Positions 28,601 through 39,308 are shown, numbered from the stretch's first letter. The stretch: DNA of 64,000 nt from Metellina segmentata (GCA_947359465.1 OX375877.1:25369235-25433234), one strand, 5' to 3'. The notes: generated from the letters alone by a model not told the origin. Made by a program: numbers and translations.

Positions 28601-30177
28601 TCTCTACTATATAAAAGGAAGTGTTTGTTTTTCGTTACCACTGACCTGACGAATCAATGGAACTTACAATTTTGGCATTTGGCACAGAGGTAGTTCAAAA
28701 GTTTTGCAATTTTTGGGTCGCAGCGAATTTTAAAATTTAATCTAGAAAATTTAAAAATGAATTTAATAGAAATTTAATAATAAGTGTTTTATTTGGAATG
28801 GCAACAACATAAAAGATCGCAGATTCTAAATTTATGTTTTCCATTTTCATTTTGCGCGGAGGAATGATTTTCCAGCAGAATATAAAAAAAAAGCAAAGAT
28901 TTAACTTTAGTTATGTATTCTTTTTTCTATCTCCCAGACCGTTAAAGATGGAGTAAAAATTTCAACGGATTTGAAATTTGCGGAAATTTTCGCATGAGAT
29001 CGATACCTAAAAATATAATTTTCTTTCAATGAATAAAATTTTTAAATTGGCTATCTTTTATATTTTTGCAAGAGGATGTGACGTCACGGTAACATTCGCG
29101 TTACAAAAATACACAAAGAACACATTTCCTGCTTTCTTACGATTTCAGCGAAAGAAAGCAAAGAAAATAAAAAAAACATTTTGGCTGGCATTGTTTAGTT
29201 TTTCGTAAAAATCGGGATCGTGAAAGACAGATTGAAAATTTCAACGGATTTGAAATGTGCGGAAAATTTGACACCAGATAGATACCTTATACATTTGATT
29301 TTCTTTTAATAAATAATTTTTCAATTAAATATTGAAATTTTCGCAAGAGATTGACGTCACGCCGATTTCCTATTTGGTTTGCAACGCTTTAATTGCAACG
29401 CCATTATGGCTGTTATCCAATAGGCTACGAATTCGTATGAGAATTCGTACCTATCACTGGGGGTTAGCGAACAGTGGTCACACCTGACCACACGAAAAGA
29501 ACTGTCACGGGCAACGCTGTGCTGGCCACGCAGTAGTGATGCGACACCGACAGCAAAACATCGATGTTTTGAAACATCGATGATCAAAATTAAAACATCT
29601 ATGTTGATAATACATCTCCCCAAAAACATCGATGTTTTCAAAATTCAGTGTATTTAAAATTTTTTCCCCCATTTCTTAAAACTGGTTAAGCAACTAGTTA
29701 TGATACATCGTTTGCAAAACATCGATGTTAAAAATTAAAACATCGATGATGATAATACATTGCACCAAAATCATCGATGTTTTTAAAATTCAGTGTATTT
29801 AAACTTTTTTCCCCCATTTCTTAAAACTGGTTTAGCAACTAGTGATGCTACATCGGCTCTAATACATCGATGTTTTTTTATAAAACATCGACATCGATGT
29901 CTCATCCCTACTGTTCAGACCCTTCACACTTGGCCACTTTGGTCTAAAAGTATGTTCAATTTGCTGATTGTGAAAATTCCGCTACTTGGTTATTTTAAAA
30001 ATTTTTATAACGTTACGTTTTTCATTTAAAAATAAAACATCGACAACGTAAAAAAACATCGACAAGTATAAACATCGATGTTACAAAAACATCGACTCCA
30101 ATATATTGATGTTAAAAACATCGATGTTTAAAAAAAACATCGACATCGATGTCGCATCCCTACCACGCAGTGGCTAT
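28601..30177 (+). mobile_element. Helitron interrupted by a hAT element
   Basis: It begins A|TCTCTACTATATAAAAGGAA and carries the usual interior (GATGGAGTAAAAATTTCAAC, GGATTTGAAATTTGCGG, given twice). The 3' hairpin GGCCACGCAG...TGGCTA is split by the hAT insertion at 29534-30162. Without the insert the Helitron is about 0.95 kb. The final CTAG has changed to CTAT. Confidence 0.75.
29534..30162. mobile_element. Non-autonomous hAT-type element rich in ATCGATGT
   Basis: The ends are inverted (TAGTGATGCGACA and TGTCGCATCCCTA) and flanked by perfect 8-bp duplications CCACGCAG (29526-29533, 30163-30170). Eight-base duplications are the hAT hallmark. The interior is built of many AACATCGATGTTT palindromes, with an internal duplication (CAGTGTATTTAAA...CCCCCATTTCTTAAAACTGG twice). 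No transposase. Confidence 0.82.
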
Positions 30178-30239
30178 TATACCGATAATTTTACTAGCAT
30201 TCAGTTTTTCCCGCCTTTTATAATATATTCAATATAATA

Positions 30240-30560
30240 CTTAACAACGCGAAGGCGCGTTTCTCCCTACCAACATGTACCAAAACAATATTTGCGGCAC
30301 CTGTTCCAAGAGCTGCCATGAGCGATTTCTAGTCTCGTAACCCTAACAGAAGTTAAACTCATGATTCAGCACACGTTCCTCTTCATCTGCTACGAATCAG
30401 AGACGCTTGCCTTTTACAAACGTGATTGTATATGGGTATTTTCAAGGACCTTCCTTGTTGTTTCAGCGCATAAATATCCTGGACAGGTTAGCGACATTAC
30501 TTTGTGCTCTCTTCCAGGTGGAACAAACAAAACGCGGATAAGTAAGAAACGAATGGAGCG
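30240..30560 (+). repeat. Diverged copy of a segment also at 41.23-41.51 kb
   Basis: Shared phrases in the same order include GCACCTG(T/C)TCCAAG, ATGATTCAGCACACG / TTGATTCAACACACG, TCAAGGACCTTCCTTGTTGT and GACAGGTT. No conserved reading frame; nature unknown. Confidence 0.4.
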
Positions 30561-30691
30561 CATAATTGAAAAAAAAAAAATGACAACAACGACCTTATTG
30601 TAAAGTCCATGGGCAAACAAGGATAGATTGCACCAAAACAATTTGAAATCCAGAGGGAAAAAGAAATTATTTTTACAAGGTAATTGATAAT

Positions 30692-30724
30692 TTTTTAGTT
30701 AACGTCGTACTAGAGCAACACAAC
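30692..30724 (-). repeat. SINE tail fragment
   Basis: TTAGTTAACGTCGTACTAGA then GCAACACAAC is the reverse complement of the main SINE 3' end. Confidence 0.6.
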
Positions 30725-30869
30725 GATTTTAACAAGGAAAACGTTTTGACAAAGACTCCAAACTCATCGTATTGTTGGGTCTTATGGTTCAAATGTCATA
30801 TGTCACTACACCAAACAACGCCAAGTAAATAGACAAACACTCCCCGGAAATCTATAGTAACAGAGAGGG

Positions 30870-31172
30870 GCCGCGATGGCCCGGTTAGAAGGGTAACGGA
30901 TTATCAACGGTAGGGTTGCGAGTTCGAATCCAACAAACACCGTCGTGTACAAAGGGGCTGGTGCGTTGATTCTGTCGTGGCCTCAAATGTCCTGGTGTGG
31001 AAATATGGAGAGTGGGGTGCCAACTTAGGTGTTGCCTCGTCATCTGACCGTCGTTCAAAATTACATGATGTTGTCCTCGAATCTTTCCCTTTAGGGATTG
31101 ATGAGGGTGGCGGACCGTCGCCAATGGCCTGTTGTGATGCTCTAGTACGACGTTAATTAAGAATTATCATTA
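30870..31172 (+). repeat. Main-family SINE, variant head
   Basis: The head CCGCGATGGCCCGGTTAGAA with GGGTTGCGAGTTCGAATCC is tRNA-like but differs from the other head type. The body and tail (CTCTAGTACGACGTTAATTA) are standard. The same head variant is seen on the - strand at 43.55-43.63 and 57.9 kb. Confidence 0.72.
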
Positions 31173-32130
31173 CATTGCAATACACTGCCTTACGATAATG
31201 GATCGGACAGCAAGATGCGATGGTATAAAAGTAATAATACATCATTAAAAGGGGGATGGTCCCCCACGTGCTGCAATTACCCTAGCAACACTTCGGGGAA
31301 TACTTTCAACAAGTTTTTGATACACTATGGATATGTGTCCATTCCTGCTGCCAGCATGTCGACAGCTCATCTGTAGATTTCGGACGGGGTTCCCTGGTCC
31401 GTAAACGTCGCTCTAACTCCTCCCAAAAATGTTCTATGGGGTTTAGGTCGGGATTCTTAGCAGGCCTGGTAAGACGTTTTACATCCATATCTCGACACCA
31501 CCGCTTGACAGAGGCTGCAACATGACATGGAGCGTAGTCGTCCTGGAAGTAACATTTGTCCATTCCATAAAATTGCCAGAACCTGATTGTCCCAAATGTT
31601 CATGTAGGTGTCGGCGTTCAATTGACCCTGAACAACATGCAAAGGTCCCAGGCCATACCACGAAAAACACCCCCAAACAACACTGCAAAAATTATCCGTT
31701 GTTTTTACGGACTTTTCCCGTATATTTGACGGTTTAAAGCTGTTTTGTTGACAAAACGGTTTTTTACCGTTTTTCACTCTAGCCATATACGGTTTAAAAC
31801 CGTCAGTTCAAATTCGAGTTCTCGTCATTACGGTATTGCTTTGCGTACGATAACTTTCCCTTTTCTTAAATCATTTTAAGATTATTTTCTACACTTGCTC
31901 TTATTTTTCAGCAATTATTTTATGGTTTTGAACATCATGTAAATAAAAGTGCGATTCGACTTTTATTTAAGCTTTTCGTTATTCATCAGTTGGCAACCAG
32001 GTCGTATGTTGTTTGGGCGCCATTTTTGATCGACGAGTGCTCAAATAGTTTCAACTCTAATTATCAGGTGAGCTTTTACTTACTTTTCATGCTCCTTTTG
32101 TTAATTTTTAGAAATTAGATTCTTACCGTA

Positions 32131-32273
32131 ATGTCTGTGTTTAAATGTGAACTCTGTAATTTCAAAACAAAATTAATCAAACCCTATGTTGTCCTCTGGA
32201 GTTTGCATCGAAATGTTCACGGAGTAACATTCCCTTATGGTGATCAATCTTGCCATCTCTGTTTTAAAAACTA
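32131..32273 (+). pseudogene. Start of a zinc-finger protein inside the CACTG element
   Basis: ATG at 32131 opens M-S-V-F-K-C-E-L-C-N-F-K-T, with a C-x2-C pair, then L-H-R-N-V-H and a second C-H-L-C. This resembles C2H2 or related fingers. The frame is cut at 32273 by the mariner. Beyond 35210 another frame shows C-S-L-S-T-C-E-N and L-I-S-H-M, likely a further finger. Transposon-carried zinc-finger proteins are common in CACTA-like elements, so this is probably an element gene rather than a host gene. Confidence 0.5.
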
Positions 32274-32829
32274 CAGGTTGTCCTAAAAGTTCCCGTACTC
32301 CAACTTTGAAAATAATTATTGCCCGTGTTTTTTTTTTAATTAATGAATTTTATCGGCTCTTTAATTGTTATCGTTTCATTTTCTTTGCACTCAAGTTGTT
32401 CGATAATAAAGTTCCACGTCATTTTGTTCTTCATTGCAAGATGAATTTCAAGCATTCAGAGAATTGCGCTGTTTTAAACTTATTCTGAATGCAAATAATT
32501 TTAGCGACATAAATATCCAAGTGATGCAATACCGAGTAAATATGGATCGTTTTGAAATTAAATAGAAATTTGACAGTCAAAACTTTTTGAAAAATAAAAT
32601 TAAAGTTTTAGAATTTATTTTATGTATTTATGTCATGTTAGGGCAATGAAGTTGTGCAACTGAAACAGGTCAAGACAATATTTTAAGCAAATTAAAGCCA
32701 ATTTTTTATTTCCTTAAAACGTGGAGGTGACGAGATGTTTCAGATTCATCTAACACAATGTAAATAGTCTTCAGGTATTTAATCAAAAATGTACTATTCA
32801 TGAGTATTCATTGTCAGTTGTTTTAAAAT

Positions 32830-33810
32830 GGCCATAACCTCATCTTGAACTGTTGCTTCACATTCTTCATAGGAAACAAATATGTTTTTAGTGTCATGTC
32901 ATCTTGACATGAAGCAGATCTGGTAAGAAGCTTCAAAACATTCAGTGACATTTGCCACATAATAGCAAACACTCTTTCTACCAAATACTTTGACAATTAC
33001 ATATTCATTAAATGCATTTGAGTCGGGTCGCAAAGATTCAGACAATGAGTAGAATGACAGAACATTAAGTTTTTCACTATTTTCAATTTATCTATGTAAT
33101 GTGATTTGGTCATGTGAATCTCTGAAATGCACATGTTGTATCTCCCAAAATCAACATGTATCAGTATCTCATCTGTTCCAAGGTTATCTTATCTTTAGGT
33201 TGAAAATTGACCTGTATTGATGGGACTATGTTGCAAACAGGCTTCATGAAGTAACGAAGCATATCATTAAATTTATTAACTAGCGCTTTGACTTCTATTT
33301 CAACTTTTGATTTAACCACTTTCTTAGCTGACTTTTTTTTATTTATTTCACTGTAAACTTCTTTCCTCTTCCATTGCTCAACACATGTAATCATTTGTCT
33401 CAACGTGTTTGTTAATGCACTTCTTTCAAGACATTCTTCTTCACTTTTTACTACATCCTGACAGCAGAGATTTAACCATCTAATCTAAATCATTGTAATT
33501 AAGAACTTTGAGGCTTTTTAATTTTTCAAAAGTTAACAAAACATTTTCATGCTTTTCACATGCACATGTTTCTTACATTAGGTTGCAATACCCAACAGCT
33601 TCATCTGGGTTAACTACTCCACTCTGTTTGGTGGAATATGAATTTTTATTTTCCTTCAAACAAAATCGTCTTGTCTTTTCAACCTATTTTTTTTGCTGAG
33701 CCCTCTTTTATGTCGTAAAGTTCTGGATCATTTTTAATTCTATTTCTTTTAAGCTAAGACTCCTTCCAGACTTTCCTAAATTTGATTATATCAGATTTCT
33801 TAGACATGGT
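32830..33810 (-). pseudogene. Degenerate uncharacterised-family gene carried in the mariner
   Basis: Reading down from ATG at about 33807, the - strand gives M-S-K-K-S-D, then R-I-K-N-D-P-E-L-Y-D, a C-A-C-E-K-H-E-N segment, the longest open piece (33161-33403, with K-K-S-A-K-K-V-V-K), and finally Y-V-I-V-K-V-F-G-R-K-S-V-C-Y-Y-V. The start (K-x-D-P-E-x-Y) and end (V-K-x-x-x-K-K-x-x-Y-Y-V-G-like) recall a large uncharacterised protein family spread in invertebrate genomes, probably by mobile elements. There are several stops and frameshifts, so it is not functional. Family identity is from memory and tentative. Confidence 0.45.
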
Positions 33811-34733
33811 ACCAACTAGGCCAGATTGACATGATACCAACTGGTACTATGTCAGAAACAACAAAGAGAATTTCAGTCTTGAGGATACTTAAATTTTCTC
33901 CCAACTCAATGGCATATTTTTAAGGAAAAATTAAAAGAGGAGGTGAAATTTCAATGGTTGGACCACATTTATGCCTAACCTAAAACAATCCCAGCCATGT
34001 GCTTTGATTTCCAGATTGTTTTGTACATTTTCTAACTATATGTTGTTGAAAAAAGTTCAGCAATAAATGAAAATATATTAAGTTAAAAAATGCCATGGCA
34101 GTGACATTGTTAAAAGAACTCAATAATTTTCTGAGTGCAAATATAAGAAACAGACAAAATCATACTTGCTATTGAGTCAAAGATATCTTACAGTAAAGAT
34201 GGCTCATTAGAGCTTCTTTTAATTACACTTTCAGACATGTACTGCCTTCTAGTAGACTTTTTTAAAGGTTATTTACTTTTTATGCAGAGCTGACAAAAAT
34301 AGTAGGGACAAAATAATTTACTGATTTTTCAACATTAAATTTAATGAAAAATATAATAATTTCTGGTGCAATGAAATGAAAACTGTTAACAATGAAACTA
34401 TTAATATTAAATACAGCTATTAAATAAAGGAATTTTTATACTTTTTAAGTTTCAACTATATTTCTTAACCTAGAAACAAGGTTAAGAACAGCCACGGAGG
34501 TGATATTTTCCATGTTTAATTCACTTTTTTAAGTATAAATATGCAAATATTTATTCACTTGAAGATATCTGATGAAAATATACCTCAATTAAGATCTATT
34601 ACTATTGTATAAAAATCAATTGACACATGAAATTCATAAAAAAAAAATACATGTGACTCAAATTTCCACTTAATTTCAGAATGACCCAGATACAGTATAT
34701 CAACTTTTTCAACAATTTTTTGGAATATTAGAA

Positions 34734-35066
34734 GTGCATGAACAAGACTCTTGGTTCCAACAAGACGTTGTAACCTGCCATACAAATTATGACACCACGG
34801 GCATGCTTCAAGATTTTTTTGCCGATCGACTCATCTCAAGAAACCATTGGCCACCTCGTTCCGTCATCTACACATTCCTGACTTTTTTTCTGTGGGGATA
34901 TTTAAAGAACAAAGTTTATGAAGATAATCACCAAACAATAGGTGATCTGAAAATTGCCATTACTCAAAAGATACAAGAAGTCATTCCCAGCATTTTGAAA
35001 GGTGTTTCTAAAAATATGTGTAAACTACTTCAGCTTTGCCTCCCAAGAAAATTGCAGAAATTTTAA
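34734..35066 (+). pseudogene. Mariner-type transposase, C-terminal third
   Basis: The frame shows W-F-Q-Q-D-V-V-T-C-H-T (second catalytic aspartate), then D-F-F-A-D-R-L-I-S-R and W-P-P-R-S, followed by F-F-L-W-G-Y-L-K-N-K-V-Y. The usual P-D-L-T-P-P-D that should hold the third aspartate is replaced by V-I-Y-T-F-L-T, so the active site is lost. A stop codon ends it at 35064-35066, close to the right TIR. Confidence 0.8.
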
Positions 35067-35407
35067 ACATTTACTATAAATGTAAGTCCAAATTTTTTTT
35101 CGTTTATAAGTGCTTTTCACCATTAACATAAAAATATTTGTTTTAAAGTTTGTTGATTTTGTATAGTAAATTCACGAATCGTCAGTACAGGAACTTTTAG
35201 GACACCCTGTACAATTCATGTTTTTCAAGATCATAAATTTGTCAAAGAAATGTGAAGAATTGAAGGCACAATTGTAAATTGCAGTTTAAGTACATGCGAG
35301 AACATTACTTTAACTGATTTGTCGCAGTTAATTTCTCACATGACATTTATTTAAAAAAAAGGTTTGGGTGCTATAGTGTTCGATTGTATTTTTTAAATTA
35401 GCTTTAA

Positions 35408-36214
35408 CCCTTAACTGCTGTGTTACAAACCGTCTCGTAACTAGTGTGGAGGGGTCTCTCAGACCTCGCTCACTAAAGCGTGTATAAAGTTAATTAACAT
35501 AAATTAATGAAAGATTCTTTAGATAATTATTATTTATACATTTTAAATAATTCAATTCTTAACATGAAATATATTTTATATTACTATACAAATAAAGTAG
35601 ATTCCATGTCTCTTCAGGCTCAGCTTTCGGAACTAATTTTGCAGGACATTTCAACCCTGGAAACTAAAACTATGTTGTGGTTTGGTGTTCTAATGGCACG
35701 ATTAGGTTCCCCTCCCCCCCTCCCAGCATCCCATTTGAAGTTTTTTTTCCGTAGAAATATTCTTGTGAAGACGCACTTGAAATGTCTTCATCTGCATAAA
35801 TTTCCGAATCCGTTTCATGTTTGCTTTCAATAGTATCCGAAATTTCACTGTCCCAGTACTCTATTTCCGACCAATTATCAACAATATCCTGAACTTCTTT
35901 TTGTGCTAGATACAGAGGTAGTTTCTTAGTAAAGTTTGTTACCATTTTAGACTCAGCTGAAATTCCATACTCAAACAGACTATTTCATTCAGCAAGAACA
36001 CTAACGCAAATGCTGTGAAGGGTCTAAGAGACCGTGGGGGAAATGCAAATAGTGTGAAATACGAAATAGTTGGGACATCCAAACCAGTGTTGGAATGTGG
36101 CTTCTCTTGGACGTAGTAGGAAGGTACTGAATAGGACATTGACCAATATTCACTTTGAGAGGTGGAAACGACCTGTCACTCGGGGTCTGTGAGACCCATG
36201 ACAGCAGTTAAAGG
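35408..36214 (-). mobile_element. Short piggyBac-type element
   Basis: It lies between TTAA at 35404-35407 and TTAA at 36215-36218. The ends are inverted, CCCTTAACTGCTGT and CCTTTAACTGCTGT. Subterminal GGTCTC/GAGACC motifs occur near both ends. CCY termini and TTAA targets are the piggyBac hallmark. At 807 bp it is internally deleted. Confidence 0.85.
35670..35945 (-). pseudogene. piggyBac transposase N-terminal fragment
   Basis: ATG at 35945 opens about 91 codons. After a short start comes an acidic region rich in D, E and S (E-I-Y-A-D-E-D-I-S-S-A-S-S) and then E-Y-F-Y-G-K-K-T. This is the order at the N-terminus of piggyBac transposases, where an acidic tail precedes a Y-G-K motif. The catalytic DDE/D core and Cys-rich C-terminus are deleted. 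Confidence 0.65.
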
Positions 36215-36979
36215 TTAAATAAACTTTTTAAACTTTGAATAAAGCAAAATCACTAAAGAATTTTTCTCTGTCCTATTTGTATTTTACAGGTGTTTTCTAA
36301 GGATGAATCCTGATAAAGGATCCAAAGCCTCCAAAAAAAAAGAAATCCATGAATCAAAAAGTTTTGACCTTATAAAATAAACTTATGGACTTTGAATGGT
36401 GTTGAACATTTCATTGAATAGATATGAAAATATTAGGTATCTTGATTCTGTTAATTGCATCAAAGTTATTCTATTGTAATCGTGGTTTGATTTTTAAAAA
36501 TTACAATCAATGAACCCTGATTATATTTGTATTTCTGTTTATTGTATATTTTTGCCTGCTCATTTTGTATTACTTAAATTATATGCAACAAACAAATGTA
36601 CCTCACAAAACATTATGTAATTATCGTGTTCAGCACAGCACAGTGTATAATGTAACCATATTTAAAGGTGTTTTGCTATTTAATAAAAGTTATCAAGGTT
36701 TCTTAAATGAAAAGCTCCAGAGTTCTATATTTTGAAAATTTATCACTGTTGACATTATAAGAAGACAACAATATTTATTTTTTTCATTTATACAGACTTT
36801 TTTCTACATGCTTATATAGTTTGTTACTTAATAAGTATCCTCAACATGCATATTGAAAAATGATTTACTTTAATTTTTATTATTCTGTATAATTGAATAA
36901 TATTGTAGCATAATTTAGTTAGATTATTTAATTTAAATGTTTGAACATTATTGAAATAACAAAAGTAATAAATATTATA

Positions 36980-37062
36980 CAGTGAAACCTGTCTATAACC
37001 ATTCTGTAGGGACCTAAATAAAATATTGTTATAGACAGTATCGTTACACACAGATTTCACTG
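36980..37062. mobile_element. 83-bp pogo-like MITE
   Basis: The ends CAGTGAAACCTGTCTATAAC and GATTTCACTG are inverted, with an inner TTATAGACAG matching CTGTCTATAA. TA flanks both sides. The CAGTGAAACC start resembles pogo/Tigger termini. Confidence 0.7.
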
Positions 37063-37529
37063 TATATTGACAGTATTATGAATAAAAGGTACTGTGTACG
37101 GCACAGTATTTTTCTTTAATTTATTTGCTCTGCAATAGTTCTATACTATTTTAAAAGATGACTTTATCATTTTATCCACACTTCAAAACTAAATTTCAGA
37201 GAAACCCCATTATTTTGTGTGCAAAACTGTTTCAACTGTATAGATGATATTTACATTTTTACACAATTTGTAAACCTTATAGTATTTAGTGTAATTGCAT
37301 TATTTTGTGGTAAAACCATATTCACTGCATAATTGCAGCATATTTTTTATGGTAACTGGTTGTAACTTCAATTCCATATGGTTTTGTAAACAGTTATAAA
37401 CTAAAAACTACAGTAAACTTGTTCTTGACTAATTAAAAATAGTTCTGATTGCGAAATTATACTGTATTTTTTATGGTAACTGGTTGTAACTTTCACCGAT
37501 TAAATACTTTTATGTAAACAAGTGAAAAC

Positions 37530-37935
37530 TGAAACATACAGAGAAAACTAGATCTCACGGTAAAAAACAGTTGCGACTACAAATTTACTTCATAACTTTT
37601 ACAGAAAAAATGTGATATCATATGGCAAAATACCGTTGTGAATACGGTTTTACTTAGTAACTTTTACGGGGGAAACTTGGTCTTATATGGGGAAAACCGT
37701 CGAGAATACGGTTTTACTTCGTAACTTTTACGGGGGAAACTTGATCTCATATGGGGAAAACCGTCGAGAATACGGTTTTACTTCGTAACTTTTACGGGAA
37801 AAACTGGATCTCTTATGGGAAAAAACCGTTGTGAATACGGTTTTAATTCGTAACTTTTACGGGAAAAACTTGTTCTCGTATGGTAAAAAACCGTTATTTC
37901 TACGGATTAACTTCGTAATTTTTACGGTTAAGCAC
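37530..37935. repeat. Subterminal tandem repeat, about 64-bp unit
   Basis: Units begin ACGGTTTTACTTCGTAACTT at 37644, 37708, 37772 and 37837, with weaker copies on both sides. Each contains TTTTACGGG, a GATCTCATATGG-like phrase and AAAACCGT. They lie just inside the right end of the CACTG element and are likely transposase binding sites (inference). Confidence 0.8.
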
Positions 37936-38094
37936 AACCAACCCAGCTGCCAGTTTAAAACCGTAAATTTTACGGGATTTTTTTTACAGTGAAGTAGTCG
38001 GATTTTATGCAAATACGCTGGTGTCCGGTCCATTATTGTAGGGTAGTGTATATGATTTTACAATCTGTAACGTAACAAAAATATTTGCATCTGA

Positions 38095-38543
38095 CAGCAT
38101 ATTTCAATGTGTTTTTGATACACTGCTATGGGTATTTGTGTCCATTGCTGCTGCAGGAATGTCGCCAGCTAAGTTGTAGATTTCGGACGGGGTTCCCTGG
38201 TCCGTAAGCGACATTCTAACGCGTCCGACAAATGTTCTATGGGGTTTAGGACGGGACTCTGAACAGGCCAAATAAGACGTTTTACATCCATATCTCGACA
38301 CCACTGCTAGACAGAGGCTGCAACATGACATGGAGCGTTGTCATCCTGGAAGTAACATCCGTCCATTCCATAAAATTGCCAGAGAAGAACCTGATTGTCC
38401 AAAATGTTAGTGTATACGTCGGCGTTCAATTGACCCTGAACAACATGCAAAGGTTCCAGGTCATGCCACGAAAAACACCCCCAAACAAGTAGTCGGATGT
38501 TATACAAATCCGCTGGCGTCCGGTCCATTATTGCAGGGTAGTG
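38095..38543 (-). pseudogene. Deleted Tc1 copy B, lower end truncated
   Basis: The upper TIR ends GCAGGGTAGTG then TA. The - strand gives G-C-F-S-W-H-D-L-E-P-L, Y-F-Q-D-D-N-A-P-C-H and N-P-I-E-H-L-S-D-A. It keeps the same internal deletion as copies A and C and has the CACTG element's target site uninterrupted. No lower TIR was found. Confidence 0.78.
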
Positions 38544-38948
38544 TATACGAGAATTAATAAATCGTTCATGGGTTGCAACACTGTAACACAACCTCAAAAA
38601 TGCGATTCTTAAGGTATGCACCTTTCTCAGGGTGAAAAACTACTCTTCCTTACAGTAAACTAGAAAATTTGTGGATCCATGGCCCGAGATACCCAAGCGA
38701 TGTTGTTCTGGTTTAATCCATCTTATCTGTTCCCTTACTCCCTCTATTTTCACATATGCACGACATTTTTACGTTGTATTTATTGTGTTTGGCCCAACAT
38801 GACAAAATATGGTCATTGCGTCATCAAACCAACCATCACAACTGTTAAATGTTTACCAACATGCTATGTATTTTCAGTGTAATGGAAAACATTAAACTCC
38901 TTATTATCTCAAAATGGTAATTTTAGTGGAGCCTCTCCATGGATGATA

Positions 38949-39199
38949 TCTACTACTATAAAAGGAAGTGTATGTGTACTGTACACAGTGTTCTGACGAA
39001 TCTATGGCAATTACTATAATGTTTTGTTTTACGTCGTTGATAACAGCCACCTCGAGGCCATCACGGAGCCCGTGTTCGCTTGCGAATAAAACCTAATTGG
39101 AATTCGTAGCAATCACCGGGGTTAGCGAGCAGTGGTTATACCTGACACCACGAAAAGAAACTGTCACGGGCAGTGCCGTGCTGGCCCCGCAGTGGCTAG
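38949..39199 (+). mobile_element. 251-bp Helitron deletion derivative
   Basis: It starts TCTACTACTATAAAAGGAAG and ends with the hairpin CCCCGCAGTGG and CTAG|T (39199). Only the first 80 and last 170 bases of longer copies remain. Confidence 0.75.
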
Positions 39200-39308
39200 T
39201 ATAAGATAACGACGACTTATGTTTTTATTTTCGCTTATGGTGTATTACAATCAACGCATAGTTTGCTTTATCATAATTTTTTTCAATTCATATCTACTCT
39301 CTTAGGCC

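Larger units (their letters stand above)
32274..35209 (+). mobile_element. Mariner-type transposon, 2.9 kb, with foreign interior
   Basis: The inverted ends CAGGTTGTCCTAAAAGTTCC and the inverse of CAGGGTGTCCTAAAAGTTCC match in 25 of about 27 positions and are flanked by TA (32272-32273, 35210-35211). A normal element is about 1.3 kb. The extra length is mostly a - strand pseudogene region (about 32500-33830) plus AT-rich DNA. The transposase C-terminal third remains at 34734-35066. Confidence 0.78.
31681..37991. mobile_element. CACTG...CAGTG DNA transposon with 2-bp AA duplication
   Basis: Left terminus CACTGCAAAAATTATCCGTT; right terminus is the inverse of CACTGTAAAAAAAATCCCGT. Both are followed inward by many ACGG/CCGT phrases. 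AA flanks both sides (31679-31680, 37992-37993). The related Tc1 copy B has the uninterrupted site at 38481-38498, with a single AA. Length is 6.3 kb, including 2.9-, 0.8- and 0.08-kb later insertions, so the element itself was about 2.5 kb. The CAC terminus and 2-bp duplication suggest the CACTA (EnSpm/CMC) group; that assignment is inference. No transposase is left. Confidence 0.8.
31183..38048 (-). mobile_element. Deleted Tc1 copy A, split by a 6.3-kb transposon
   Basis: The TIRs are CACTGCCTTACGATAATGGA at 31183 and its inverse ending GGGTAGTG at 38048, flanked by TA. The - strand transposase (31243-31678) shows G-C-F-S-W-Y-G-L-G-P-L, Q-G-Q-L-N-A-D-T-Y-M-N-I, Y-F-Q-D-D-Y-A-P-C-H and N-P-D-L-N-P-I-E-H-F-W-E-E-L. 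The second catalytic D and the E are preserved in one frame; the N-terminal third is absent. The frame breaks near 31500. The insert occupies 31681-37991. Confidence 0.82.

Noticed and set aside
33161..33403. A functional 80-residue lysine-rich protein
   Set aside because: It is one open piece of a longer decayed gene with stops on both sides inside a mariner.
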